Part shown: piece by piece, positions 8,911 through 19,517 of the stretch
Layout: each line of letters starts with the position of its first letter
Numbering within the stretch: the first letter of the stretch is position 1
Origin: Sphaerulina vaccinii
Lineage: Eukaryota > Ascomycota > Dothideomycetes > Mycosphaerellales > Mycosphaerellaceae
Reading direction: 5' to 3'
NCBI GenBank assembly: GCA_022570795.1
Contig: JAKUDP010000001.1
Span: forward strand, 2,356,001 to 2,420,000
Length of the DNA stretch: 64,000 nucleotides
Notes under the pieces: model-generated
What the model was told of the DNA's origin: nothing
Databases searched by the model: none
The model's input: the letters and a program-made list of their open reading frames with translations, nothing else
Program-made: the position numbers and the translations under genes

Positions 8911-11085
8911 ATGTCGAACGAATATAACTACGACAGCGATGCGCAGTTCTTTCCGTTCTTCGTCCTTACAGTCACTTCGCTCATCACCGTTCCCCTCACA
9001 TACACGCTCCTGAGGGCGCCAACAGACATCTCTCTGCTACAAAAGGCCGGGCACATCGACTCGGACTACAAGCCGCACAATGAGGACATCATCACTGCAC
9101 AGCGCGCGAAGCAAAAGCGGAAAGAGGTCCGCATGAAGCGCATCATCACCGCAATCACAGGATGGGCTGTCATTGCTTATATGATCTACTTGGTGATCAC
9201 GACGACACGAGAAGCGGCGAAGATCTGGAATCCTTTCGAGATCCTTGGTGTGCCCATGTCTGCTGCAGAGAAGGCTATCAACTCCAAATATAGGAAGCTT
9301 TCGATCACTATGCACCCCGACAAGCGCCAGCCAAATCCAGCTCTCAACCTGACCCTCGAAGCTATCAACGACGAATGGGTGGAGATCACAAAGGCCTACA
9401 AGGCACTCACAGACGAAGAGATTCGGAACAACTGGGAGCAGTACGGAAACCCAGATGGCAAGCAGAGCACGAGCTTCGGAATAGCACTTCCAAAGTTCCT
9501 TGTTGCTGAGGGAAGTGGCAAGTACGTTCTTGCTTTCTACGGTCTCCTGCTTGGTATCGGCCTTCCCTGGCTCGTGGGCAGATGGTGGTATGGAATGCAG
9601 AAGGTGACCCGCGAGAAGATTTTGGTGACGAGTGCTGGCAACATGTTCAAGCAGTTTAAGGATCGCATGGACGGCGGTGAGGTATTAGCTGCCGTAAGCA
9701 CTGCCTCAGAGTTTGAAGAGATTCTCAACGGCACCAAGGCGGACACTGGACTAGGCAAGGTCGAGAGCAAGCTTGCTTCAACGGAAGCCAGCGATGCCAT
9801 CATGCTGCCAAAGGACAAGACCAAGCTGAAGGAGATTGAAGATCCTGTGCAACGCAAAGCCCTCGCGCTACTCTGGGCATATCTGACCCGTCTGGACCTG
9901 GAAGATGGCACGCTTGAAGCTGAGAAGTATGAGGTCGCTCCAACAGCCGAAAGACTGAACCAGGCTTTCGTGTCCATGTGTCTAGCATATGGGTTTACCT
10001 CTCCTGTGCTCGCCTCATTCTACTTGAGCCAGTGTCTGGTGCAAGCCATCCCGCCTAGTCCTGCTGGTAACGCGCCTCTACTTCAGCTCCCACATTTCAC
10101 GCCGTCCGCCATTCGCGAGATCGAAACCGCAGCCAACGATAAGAAGGAGCACATGAAGATTCAGGACTTCATGAATCTGCCAGCCGAGCAGCGTCAGGCA
10201 CTTGCACAAGCCGCAGGCATCACCAACGACCGTCTAAAGGTTGCTGAGGATGTGTCTCGGAAACTGCCATATCTGAAGGTAGAAACGGCATTCTTCAAGG
10301 TTGCAGGCGAGAAGTACATCATCCCATCTTCACTCGTGCAACTAGTCATCAAGGCTCGTTTCATCCCTCCAGGCACGCCTGCCTCCAGCATTCCAAAGAT
10401 CAACCCGGACGATTTGCTAGACATTGACGCTGCGGAAGGCGACATCCAGGCCGCGAAGAAGGAACCGGAGCAACATCACATTCCACTTGCATATGCACCA
10501 TACTTTGCTCGCGATCGCGCGCCAAAGTGGCACGTATTCCTCGCCGATAATCGCCAAGGCAAGATTGCAGTGCCGCCTTTCAACTTCGAACACTTTGACA
10601 AGAAGCCTTTCGATGATGCTGGAAAGCCAACCTTCAATGTTGTCACCTTGAAGATGCAATTCGGAGCGCCACCACAAGCTGGCGAGTACAAGTTTCAGAT
10701 GCATATGGTTTGCGACAGCTATGTTGGATTTGACTATAAGCAAGAGATTATCATGAACATTGATGATGCTAGCCGAGCCCAAGAGGTTGACGATGATGAT
10801 GACATTTCTGAGCCGGACGAGGGTGAGTTGCACAACACTCTGCCGAAACTGAACAGTACTGACATATACGTAGACACGATCGCTGGTCAACTTGCGGCAC
10901 TGAAGGGCGATGCAACTGCACAAGACACTGCAAAGAGGGTCAAGAAAGTCAAGCCAGCCGAGGAGGACAGCGACTACGAATCTGGTACAGACGACGAAGA
11001 AGGCGCTTCATCTGGTTCAGAAACGGATACGGACACGGACTCTGAAGCAGAGGACGACAATCCCAAGGGCAAGTCCTGGTGGTAG
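8911..11085 (+). CDS. sec63: ER translocon subunit Sec63
   Basis: Single exon, 724 residues. Sec63 works with the Sec61 channel and BiP/Kar2 at the ER membrane to pull proteins into the lumen, mainly after translation. Visible parts, in order: membrane segment at about 13-34, second at about 77-97, a lumenal J domain (about 105-170) with the HPD motif at 135-137 that stimulates the Hsp70, a third membrane segment in the YVLAFYGLLLGIGLPWLVG stretch, then the long cytosolic Sec63/Brl part and a strongly acidic tail with runs of Asp/Glu (EVDDDDDISEPDEGE and a final Ser/Asp/Glu region). Length and order fit fungal Sec63. The start is the first ATG of the frame, and the first hydrophobic segment follows directly. 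Fungal homologues often carry introns; none is needed here. Confidence 0.96.
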   Translation: MSNEYNYDSDAQFFPFFVLTVTSLITVPLTYTLLRAPTDISLLQKAGHIDSDYKPHNEDIITAQRAKQKRKEVRMKRIITAITGWAVIAYMIYLVITTTREAAKIWNPFEILGVPMSAAEKAINSKYRKLSITMHPDKRQPNPALNLTLEAINDEWVEITKAYKALTDEEIRNNWEQYGNPDGKQSTSFGIALPKFLVAEGSGKYVLAFYGLLLGIGLPWLVGRWWYGMQKVTREKILVTSAGNMFKQFKDRMDGGEVLAAVSTASEFEEILNGTKADTGLGKVESKLASTEASDAIMLPKDKTKLKEIEDPVQRKALALLWAYLTRLDLEDGTLEAEKYEVAPTAERLNQAFVSMCLAYGFTSPVLASFYLSQCLVQAIPPSPAGNAPLLQLPHFTPSAIREIETAANDKKEHMKIQDFMNLPAEQRQALAQAAGITNDRLKVAEDVSRKLPYLKVETAFFKVAGEKYIIPSSLVQLVIKARFIPPGTPASSIPKINPDDLLDIDAAEGDIQAAKKEPEQHHIPLAYAPYFARDRAPKWHVFLADNRQGKIAVPPFNFEHFDKKPFDDAGKPTFNVVTLKMQFGAPPQAGEYKFQMHMVCDSYVGFDYKQEIIMNIDDASRAQEVDDDDDISEPDEGELHNTLPKLNSTDIYVDTIAGQLAALKGDATAQDTAKRVKKVKPAEEDSDYESGTDDEEGASSGSETDTDTDSEAEDDNPKGKSWW

Positions 11086-11911
11086 CAGGTCCATCACGGA
11101 ATGTAGACATTATTGCTTGGTCCAGGAGCATAGCGTGGCGTTCAGGGGTCCAAGTGAGTGCATTCGAGCCCTCGAGTTCGTTAACGTAGCCAAATCAGAA
11201 TTATGAATTGCAAGCATTGCCTCCACGAGCTTCACTTCCAGAGCACGAGGCTGCGAAGGATGATAATTAGCGACCGTCGATGTGGCGGTTCCTGAGCTGC
11301 ACGAGCAGCTTGCCACGGCCCGATGCGCTGATGTGTGGGTGATCTCACGTCTTCGAGCTCTGACCACGACGATAGCGGCGACCTCAGGGGAAACGGCAGA
11401 AGCGCTTCACATCAGCAATCGGCATTGAATGCGGCGGCGACTGTTCATGGAGCTACAACGCTCACGGCATCGCAGACCTGGCGCTATTGGAATCGTCTCG
11501 ACCTTTCAGAGATGAAGCCGCCGGTCTTCTCTACAATCTCGAACCACTACGCTTATAGGATCGCAGACCTGGCAGTATCAGAAACCTCTCGACCTTTCAG
11601 AGAGCGAACAACCGGTCTTCTCTGCAGTCTCGAGCCACTACGCTCATGAGATCGCACACTCGTCGCAGAAACAATCCTGTCGACCTTTCGGAGGTAGAGC
11701 ACTAGTATTCTCCCTGGAAACCACCAAGCATTTCGAGCTGGAGTTTCATGACTGTGCGACACGTCAAGTTGTTTGAGTGAATGGGCTCAGAAACGGTTTG
11801 CGAAATTTCACATCTGACCCTGCTGCCTATTCTCGTGGGACTTTTGAAATTCTCACTTTTGCTCATTCTTGACTTCTTGGGCCTCACTTGTAGACCAAGC
11901 CGTCAAGCCAG
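11086..11911. other. Intergenic region holding 91-bp tandem repeats
   Basis: About 0.8 kb between sec63 and the coiled-coil gene. It contains the 91-bp repeats described separately. Several open frames cross the repeats but they follow the repeat period and show no protein-like pattern. Confidence 0.5.
11469..11720. repeat. 91-bp imperfect tandem repeat, about 2.8 copies
   Basis: Unit starts at 11469, 11560 and 11651 all begin with ATCGCA, an exact 91-bp period. The best conserved parts are ATCGCAGACCTGGC, TCTCGACCTTTCAGAGA and CGGTCTTCTCT, followed by TCTCGA(A/G)CCACTACGCT. Copies 1 and 2 are very similar; copy 3 is more diverged and stops near 11720. Function unknown; it may be a decayed minisatellite. 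Confidence 0.8.
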
Positions 11912-12724
11912 ATGCCGCCCGCTATAAAGCAGCCTCTCCGCCAGTCTCTCCTCAAGCACTTAACAATCACATCCAACAACAGCTTGACTGACAAACCTCG
12001 AGGCACAAACCCTCAACCTCATCCCCACAACACCAACTCGATCGCACCTGCACCGCCAACACCTCAGGAGATGGTAGTAGCTAGAGAGGCTTTCAAGGAC
12101 CAACAGCAATTCATCGAGAACCTCGATCAAGAAGCATCCGACCACGAACGCATCATCCAACACCAGCAATCACAAATCGAAGCAGGTCAGAAGAGAATCG
12201 AACGACTTCAGCAACTCCTCGAACAGTACAAGGCAAGCCGAAACGTACCAAACACATCGGCCGAGGACTGGTGCAGAGTGCTGGACAGTTCGAACGACGC
12301 GTAAGTGGACACTGCGCAAAACCGCTCACACATATGACTGACTGTCTTTAGCTTGGGCCGAGAGAATCAGAAAGAGCGCGAGCGCGGCAAGGTTTACGAG
12401 GAGACCATCATGTCGTACGAGGAGACCATCATCAGTCAGCAGGACCGCATTGACTCTCTGGCGGAGCGTACTGCCTTCCTGGAGAGCGAGTGTTGGGCAG
12501 CGAGACGTGTGTGTGAGATGGCGATTCCACGTCAAATTCAGAGGGAACGGGAGAATATTTCGTTGCAGCAGCATAACGGTCAGTTGCTGCAGAACTTGAG
12601 CCAGCAGGCAAAGAAGATGCAGGCGCTGGAGAAAGAGAACGCTAAGCTCCGTAAAGAGATGCGCGAGCAAGAGCAGCAGCAGAGTGGCAATAGCAATCAG
12701 GGAGCGGGTTCGGAGAAATCTTGA
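11912..12724 (+). CDS. Coiled-coil hypothetical protein
   Basis: Two exons, 11912-12300 and 12352-12724, joined across a 51-nt intron (GTAAGT...TTTAG); the product has 253 residues. The first ~55 residues are Pro/Asn/Thr-rich and probably disordered. Two long Gln/Glu/Arg-rich helical stretches follow (about 60-110 and 130-245), including EEASDHERIIQHQQ-like heptads and RERENISLQQHNGQLLQNLS, which predict a coiled coil. The segment YEETIMSYEETIISQQDRI contains a near-duplicate YEETI motif. The protein ends in Gln/Ser/Gly-rich sequence. I do not recognise a family; a structural or scaffold role is only a guess. It sits between two tandem-repeat blocks. Confidence 0.7.
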
Positions 12725-13321
12725 GTCTTTGGCGGACAAGACCACTACTGCTGCCACTACCAAGTGATGGGCGAGACTTCACGCGAAGTTTGGAAACTAC
12801 CAGAAATTGCTATAGTATGCTCGGGGTTGGCATAAGAAAAGCGAGTTAGCGACTTCTTTACAAGGTGCGACATTGGGCTCTGCAAACCAGAATCAAAAGC
12901 GATTTCTCTTCACTGCGCGACAAACATCTCTGTGCATTCTAGCCTACCACGCTACCTCAGTCAGCTCCGTAGTGCGATGCGGGAAAGTCGGTCATTTTGG
13001 AGAGAGTGTGTTCTGTGCAGTTTTGATTCCGCTATGTCAGACTGTGAGGGCAGTGAACATAGGGACATGGTCGAAAATTGCCACCTTTCGCGCATGCATC
13101 TCTGTAATTGCCGACCTGCTTCGCCGTTTAGCTCAGCTCCGCAGCGCGATGCGAGTTTCCAGTGGCTTGAGAGAGTGTGAGTCCTAGATAGCTTGTCACG
13201 GCCTATGTCGAATTGTGAGGGGAGTGAACATGGCCGAAATCTTCACTTTTTCTCCGCAAAATTGACGGCGACTATGGTACCTGGATCGCAGATGTACTAG
13301 TCTTCGTTTCGTAAAGCGAGA
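12725..13321. other. Convergent intergenic region with a duplicated block
   Basis: About 0.6 kb between the coiled-coil gene (+) and a minus-strand gene. Most of it is filled by two diverged copies of a ~150-170 bp sequence, listed separately. No gene is convincing. Confidence 0.5.
12925..13250. repeat. Diverged tandem duplication, period about 172 bp
   Basis: Copy 1 starts at 12925 and copy 2 at 13097, both with CATCTCTGT. Shared blocks in the same order include AGCTCAGCTCCG versus AGTCAGCTCCGTAG, GCGATGCG, GAGAGAGTGTG, CTATGTC and TTGTGAGGGGAGTGAACAT versus CTGTGAGGGCAGTGAACAT. The copies have diverged considerably, so the duplication is old. Confidence 0.7.
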
Positions 13322-14107
13322 TCAGAGATATTCCCTCATTTGTTCCTTCAACGCCTCCTCTGCGCCCTTCAGTTGAGCCTCTGTGTACATTGCCCTCAGT
13401 TTCACTCGGTGCCGCCTGATCAACTCCACGCCCTCCTCACTGCTGACTCCCAGCCACTCCTTCATCGACATCTCTGCGCGCCCTACACGAAGCGCTTCCT
13501 TCGCCTGTTTAGACTTCTCAACTGCCTCCACAAGCTGATCAACCATCTGCTGCTCGCGATACCACCACAACTTGAAACGCACAACGACGTGTTCTCTCAG
13601 GAGAGGCCAGATGTATGGCTTGACAAGCAGATACCACAAGGTGCCGAAAAGCACTGCCCATATCTTGTCCGTGTGGAATGTCTGCGGCCCTGGACTATCA
13701 GATATCGAATTTTGCAGGTCGTGCCTTCCCATCAGCCCAAAGAACCAACTTACGACTCCATCATTCTCACATGCCCACCGCCCAGACAGTATGCTGCGAG
13801 CATTTGCACAATTGTTGGGCAAAGTTGCTGGTATGATTGTGATGCCATAACGAGGAAAAGTTCCAATGCTAAGACGAAGACCGTTGTGTATGACATACTT
13901 CATGATGTCTTGTCTTGCGACAGCGAACATGGCGCCATAGAAAGTCGTCAAGTCCGTGACGTTCTTGCTGTTGAGTTCGTCTCCGAGCAGTGCGCCGACC
14001 ATCATGATGTTCACTGAAACGAGGGCAAAGAAGAATCGGCTGAGCAAGCTGTCGTAAGAGCCGACGCTGATGAGGATCGGGACCTCCATCCAATCGACAG
14101 AACCCAT
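13322..14107 (-). CDS. Putative membrane protein, unknown family
   Basis: The coding region begins at the ATG at 14107 (MGSVDWMEVPILISVG); an in-frame ATG at 14284 would add 59 residues of poor composition. Read straight through it encodes 261 residues. A 72-nt in-frame intron from 13753 to 13682 (GTAAGT...CCGCAG) looks likely and would give 237 residues (exons 14107-13754 and 13681-13322). Hydrophobic stretches occur at about 20-40 (SRFFFALVSVNIMMVGALLG) and in IWAVLFGTLWYLLVKPYIWP. The C-terminal third is highly charged and helical, with EKSKQAKEALRVGRAEMSMK. No known domain. It could be an organelle membrane protein with a cytosolic helical tail. Confidence 0.6.
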   Translation of the reverse strand: MGSVDWMEVPILISVGSYDSLLSRFFFALVSVNIMMVGALLGDELNSKNVTDLTTFYGAMFAVARQDIMKYVIHNGLRLSIGTFPRYGITIIPATLPNNCANARSILSGRWACENDGVVSWFFGLMGRHDLQNSISDSPGPQTFHTDKIWAVLFGTLWYLLVKPYIWPLLREHVVVRFKLWWYREQQMVDQLVEAVEKSKQAKEALRVGRAEMSMKEWLGVSSEEGVELIRRHRVKLRAMYTEAQLKGAEEALKEQMREYL

Positions 14108-14383
14108 GATGTTGGCGGATTGACTCTTGGTCGTGAGTCGTCGTGCTGTGGAGTGTTGTCTGCGAGATGTTACGAGAATCGGATAAGCGAAAGTGGAAGT
14201 AGCAAGTACGCGTACGAGAACGTTGAGCAAGCGCGTTCTTGATCCATTAGGCAAGAGCTCACCACCCGCAACAATCGCGCTCAAAACTGTATCACAGATG
14301 CAGAAACGATGCTAGACAGACTGATGTACAGACCACGGCATCCCAGATCGCAATACTCGTGCGGAACTTGGCAGATTCCAGCT

Positions 14384-15909
14384 TCAGGGATTAGACCTAA
14401 GCCAGTGTGCGCTTGCGCATTCGGTTCGCGACGTCCACTCTTGGATTCTTTTCACATTCCAACCCGAACTGAAGTGTGGCCCATCAGTCTCTACCACTGC
14501 CTGTTCCCTTCCTAATCGAATATGATGTGATAACGCGCATCTACTGCCATCATACACGAACTGAAAGCATGACTTGTCTGCTTCACATGTAATTCCGCAT
14601 TGTTCGAAGGACTCGTGAGCAGACCTGCCCTTTGGGTAGATGCGGAAACCCTCATCCGTATTGTCCCAGTTTCCTCGAGATTGGGTGATCTGCGGAGCGA
14701 TGTATTGGAAGAGGTCTCTGAACAGAAGCGGACCCTATATGCTTGAGATAAGCGATTTGGTCAAGCATACCAAGAAGTCCCTGAAACCTTGGAACAGCTT
14801 ACTTACCACACTCATCGTCCTTGATCTCCATTCATTGATCCATAGCCAGAGGCTTTCCATATCCTCGCCTCCTAGGTGATGTAAAGATACGACTGGCTCA
14901 CACCAGAGATCTTCTCCGAAGGGCAACGTAGCTGGTATCTCACCGTTGAACATTGGCCAGTAACCTTTCAGACGGACTGCCTTGGTCTTGAGGGCCATCG
15001 CTAGGGCTTCATCACCACAACACAAGGCAGTCGTATTGATACCATATTGACTATACGTCGGCGTGTCCCCCTCGTTCTGCGAAGTTCTGTCACTTTCATG
15101 ATTGAGCGCTTCCAGCGCACCATATGAGAGAACATAAGCGCTGCCGCCATGCGCGAATTGTAGATCTGGTAGCCAGACTGGACTGCCAATGTAGATTGTT
15201 TCCGCGGGATTGAGATGCTCCAACAGTGCGAGCAGGTTGTCCCATTCAATGAAGGTATCTGTATCGATGAATACGAACCACTTCTTTCGTAGAGTTCCGG
15301 ACGTTGCTTGCTGTATTCTCCAGATCTTGCGCTTCATAGCCAAGTTCATGCTAAGAGAGACATGGTGTGTCAGCTCGTGCTTATAAGCAGAAATAGTCAC
15401 CATACTTGATTACGAGGATGATGAACTCACTATTTCGCCAGGTCCCACCCGCCTCGCAGCTTTCGAGTGTCCTTACCTGCCTGTTTGAAGTCCTGCTGCA
15501 GGTCATACAGGGCGAACTCTGGGTAACTGGCTCTCTCCCGCTCTGATATATCGGCATACACGTCTTGCACATGCATGCCATCGACGTGCTCTTCCAGGTC
15601 TGAAAAGATGAGGATGTCCTCCGGCGGTATTTGAGAGAGCATCGTGGCTAGTTGACGACTAAGTCTGCTCCGGGGCTCGGTGCCTCCTGTTTTCACTATG
15701 ATTTGTACATCCTGCAAGATCTTCAACCTAGAGGCTATACACGTCTGTGACGATGTCGACGACTCTGGGCAAGGCGTCCAGTCCCAGGTATCGTAGCGCC
15801 GCTTAGAAAGATCCAGAAGCTGAAATGAGTGCAGTAATGTGAATATGCCAATTACGCATATGGTGCTCTGGAGAAAACGCCTGGTAAAGCAAGAGTAGCG
15901 CCATGCCAT
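14384..15909 (-). CDS. GT31/Fringe-like glycosyltransferase, type II membrane protein
   Basis: Three exons, 15909-15431, 15350-14807 and 14734-14384, with introns of 80 and 72 nt; 457 residues. A signal-anchor helix at about 12-32 points to a Golgi type II membrane enzyme. The fold signatures of fungal GT31-like proteins are present: IIVKTGGTE, ILIFSDLEEHVDG, the metal/nucleotide-sugar DTD motif at 189-191 in VFIDTDTF, and the acceptor-side segment LQFAHGGSAYVLS. Exon 3 adds a cysteine-containing domain with CGITCEADKSCFQFVY and an SGW motif, typical of the tail of this fungal family, which strongly supports the exon choice. Such enzymes transfer a hexose or N-acetylhexosamine to a glycan; donor and acceptor cannot be told here. 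Confidence 0.85.
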
Positions 15910-17648
15910 CGTCCACTACGCCGATACATTTGCGAAAGGTGGACTGAAGATGTTGAACAAAGTATCAATACGGCATCACACCCTTCCAAGCATTCTTTGT
16001 GATCAGTATGGTCAGCTTGGCTATCCTCTGCATCCTTCGACGGGTCCACTAGCTTTCATTCTTGAACTTCGTCACTTCGAGACAACCGCATGCAGTGTGG
16101 TATGAATCTGCCGATGCCAATGACAATGCGGCATTATCGTCCTGGTCGTCCAGCCAGATGTAACGCCGGAGAGTCGTTACCTCATCGCAGCCAATCGTCC
16201 ATCTCGTAATCGTCTTAACGCATCCTTCGTGGCAGCCAAGCAAGATCCGCCGGCAAGGTCGGCTGAAGAGGATGTACACGATGCTCTCGTAGCACGCATA
16301 CAGCTAAGATCTGTCGTGCTAGTGTGGCTGGTCGAGCAGCGATGCAGTAAGCAAACTGTGCTGCCTGGAAGCAGGACTGCGCGGCCTTTCTTGTGATGAT
16401 CCACATACGCACGGAAGGGCGTCTACGATAGTCTCATATACCCCAATTGTGCAGAGCATCTGCGTCTCTGGCAGTACACGGCTCAGCGTCAGAAAACGGA
16501 TCATGGTTGTCCGTCATACTGTCGCTGACTGCATATCCCAAGGCATCTTCTGATGCTGCCTCTTGCATTCACATCTGGGCCATCGTCCCGACAAGCATGT
16601 CCAGCGCTGATGGGTGGCGTCTCAAGGCGTCGTGATGAACCACTTTGCGTCTACGTGAAGATTGGAATTGAAGAAATCGCGGTTTGCCTTGACCCTGAGA
16701 TGAGGACTGGAGCTGAAAGAGTGGTTCGGCACCTCATCTCTCGAATTCCCGTGGCTCTGCCAAACACAGCAAACTTCGTTCGAGAACCCTTCTGTGCTTC
16801 TAGCTTCGCAGGGATCTCGCGTGCATCATCATCGTCGTCGTCGCTGGACGCTGTAGCGCCTGTTGAGACTGCAGTGTGCATCAGGATAACGAACACAACA
16901 GCACAGCATACCATCGACCACGGCTCGGGATGACTTGATGAATGGTATGCGGCGCCCTGGCGGCATGCGGCTCAGCTACTGCAGGAGCAGTGCGTTTAAG
17001 GCCAGTCTAGAGTGCTCTGGCTCGTGGATTTTGACGTAACGAGGGAGAAGCTATGCTGGGTTCATGGTAGCGCCGTTGCTTGGATTCGGGCACTTTAAAC
17101 ACTCGACAGTCGATGCATTCTGCGATATTCATAGAACTGCGAACCACCAGAGACCATTGCGATCGAAGACGAGGACACGACCGGAGTACACAGAACACCA
17201 CGCCTTACGCGACTCAGCACTGCAAGCCACCGTCCAGCCATCGATCTAGGCCTGCGACTTGTACTACCAATACCTCCCACGAATCCTCACTTGAGTGCTC
17301 CAGTCCAATACAGGACGCCTATTGATTGCTGGACTGGCGCAGCGCACACCGCACGACCTCGCGGGGAGAAGACTGTGATCGGAAGCGTGCAGAAGAGGCG
17401 GCAGGGTCGCGGTAGGCTGCAGGACAATCGTCCGAAGTGGAGCACGTGCTCAGCGGTCGAGGACTCTGTTGCTTGCTACGGCGCGCACAAAGACTCGAGG
17501 CGAGTCCGCCGACTTCGAGAAGGCACTCCACTCGCTCCAGAACAGCTAGAAGGCGACCGCGACAACTTCTGTGCGCTAAAGACTGCATGCAGCCGCAAAC
17601 ACTATACTCCGAGACACGAGCACGGGATCGGCGGCTACATGCGCCTAA
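15910..17648. other. Intergenic region between GT31-like gene and phosphodiesterase
   Basis: About 1.7 kb between divergent genes. One minus-strand frame, 16914-16651 (87 residues), starts with a signal-peptide-like stretch (MVCCAVVFVILMHTAVSTG) followed by six Asp residues; it could be a tiny secreted protein but the rest has no coding character, so I leave it uncalled. Other frames look random. Confidence 0.4.
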
Positions 17649-19517
17649 ATGAAAGACACCGGTGATGAGGTTGAGGGTACACGTATAGGGCTACATGGTC
17701 AGAAAGCCGCTCTACAAGTCATATGTCTCGGTAACAGCGGAGGACCCAGCGAGGAGAACGTTACCGCATTCTTGGTACGCTCAGTAGGAAGTGAGTGGGC
17801 AAAGGGCTCATTGCTGGCAGTCGATGCTGGTTCACATCTTGCGCCCATCACGAGAATACTGTCACAGCACTTTCCGGTCATAAGCCGCGCGCGCGGCTCA
17901 GATAGCAGTCATGCTTCGAATGGAACACGAACCGGAGCCACAGGACGAGCATCGGGGTCTCCCATCGAGTTGGACTTCCCTCCGAAGCCCGAGCCGACTG
18001 TGCTCAAGACGGGACCGTTTGCTGGTTTGAAGTTCCCTAATGAATCTGCGCGAGCAAACGCACTTCATGTTCTCCGGACTTATGTCTCCACATACCTAAT
18101 CACGCATCCGCATCTGGACCACTTGTCTGGCTTCGCGATCAATACCGCAGCATTCAACGGAACTTCAAAGCCAAAGACTCTGGCAGCCCTGCCCGGAACT
18201 GTCAATGCCATCAAGCAGCACATCTTCAATGATGTGATATGGCCGAACTTGACTGATGAGGATGGTGGTGTTGGCTTCGTAACCTTCCAGCGACTGAAGG
18301 AGGGTGGCGATGTAATGATGGGAGAGGGCGAAGGCAGAGGTTATATCGACGTCTGCGATGGCCTAGCTGCCAGGGCATTCTCAGTTTCCCATGGAGTATG
18401 CACCAAGAGCGCGCCAAGTCACTTGCATCGTGGCAGCATTGCAGCAGGTTCTGAGAACGCACCGCCTTACAATGGTTCTATACAAGGCGTGCCACAAGAT
18501 CCAGCAGCGTTGAACCGATCAACATCGATCTCAGCAATACATTCGCAGCCTGGGACGCCTGGTTCAACACAACGGCAGAGCTTCCATACACATCAACCTT
18601 CGCCACAACTGCGAGCTACCGATCATGATGCATGTGTGGTCGACAGTACCGCTTACTTCCTGCGGGATGAAGAAACACAGCGAGAAGTGCTTATCTTTGG
18701 TGACGTGGAACCAGACTCACTGTCGCTAAGTCCTCGGAATTATGTTGTCTGGCAAGAAGCTGCACGAAAGATTGCGCAAGGCGTGCTTGGCGGCATCTTC
18801 ATCGAATCTAGCTACGATGATAGCCAGGCAGATGCAATACTGTTCGGCCACCTGAATCCCAAGCATCTGATTGCTGAGTTGCAGACCCTTGCAAGCTTGG
18901 TCGTAGATGCGCGAGCAATGCGCACAGCAGATAAAGCCAGCTCGAAGCGAAAACGGTCTTCTCAAAACGGGCCCAATGGACTGGATCCCTTTGCACGATT
19001 GAGCATACCAGACAATGCGAGAAAGCGTAGTCGCAGTCTTGCTAACAGGACACTCCTGGAAGACCGGCGACGAAGTAGTGCTCCAGACCATGGTTTCCCA
19101 CCCGAGTCTGCTTCAAGCCTCAGCACTCACTATAGCCCAGCTTCGGTCTCGACAGACGCGCTGAATCATTATAACTTCCAGACTCAAGAGACGAGTACTG
19201 TGGAGCGTGCTGGCGAAAATATCACTTCACCGCGATCTGTAACCTTCCCACGCTCCATCGATCACAGCGTTGGGGTCAGCACAACCGCAGGCAGCAATCA
19301 CAATGATGCTGCCAACTTGCCAGGGAACAATGACGCGCCACTCAGTGGCATCAAGGTTGTAATCATACATGTCAAGGACACATTCAAGGACGGCCCACAT
19401 GTGAGCGAGAACATTCTTGCGCAGTTGCAAGACTACGAAGACGAGCTACGAGAGACTGGACCTGGACTAGGCTGCGACTTCATCATTAGCCAGAGTGGAG
19501 AGTCGTATTGGTTCTAA
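17649..19517 (+). CDS. pde1: Low-affinity (class II) 3',5'-cyclic-nucleotide phosphodiesterase
   Basis: Single exon, 622 residues. Class II phosphodiesterases hydrolyse cAMP (and cGMP) to the 5'-nucleotide and so limit protein kinase A signalling, which in fungi controls growth, sporulation and virulence traits. The metal-binding motif THPHLDHLSG is at 152-161, with His153, His155, Asp157 and His158. The N-terminal LQVICLGNSGGPSEENVTAF, the middle LIFGDVEPD and the FIESSYDDSQ...LFGHLNPKHL block are all class II signatures of the metallo-beta-lactamase-like fold. It is longer than yeast Pde1 because of inserted Ser/Pro-rich stretches (about 82-105, 245-330 and 440-560), common in filamentous fungi. 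It ends QSGESYWF. Confidence 0.93.
   Translation: MKDTGDEVEGTRIGLHGQKAALQVICLGNSGGPSEENVTAFLVRSVGSEWAKGSLLAVDAGSHLAPITRILSQHFPVISRARGSDSSHASNGTRTGATGRASGSPIELDFPPKPEPTVLKTGPFAGLKFPNESARANALHVLRTYVSTYLITHPHLDHLSGFAINTAAFNGTSKPKTLAALPGTVNAIKQHIFNDVIWPNLTDEDGGVGFVTFQRLKEGGDVMMGEGEGRGYIDVCDGLAARAFSVSHGVCTKSAPSHLHRGSIAAGSENAPPYNGSIQGVPQDPAALNRSTSISAIHSQPGTPGSTQRQSFHTHQPSPQLRATDHDACVVDSTAYFLRDEETQREVLIFGDVEPDSLSLSPRNYVVWQEAARKIAQGVLGGIFIESSYDDSQADAILFGHLNPKHLIAELQTLASLVVDARAMRTADKASSKRKRSSQNGPNGLDPFARLSIPDNARKRSRSLANRTLLEDRRRSSAPDHGFPPESASSLSTHYSPASVSTDALNHYNFQTQETSTVERAGENITSPRSVTFPRSIDHSVGVSTTAGSNHNDAANLPGNNDAPLSGIKVVIIHVKDTFKDGPHVSENILAQLQDYEDELRETGPGLGCDFIISQSGESYWF

Noticed and set aside
16651..16914. 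Short minus frame with a signal-like start
   Set aside because: The signal-like stretch is followed by Asp runs and sequence without pattern; no support beyond the first 20 residues.
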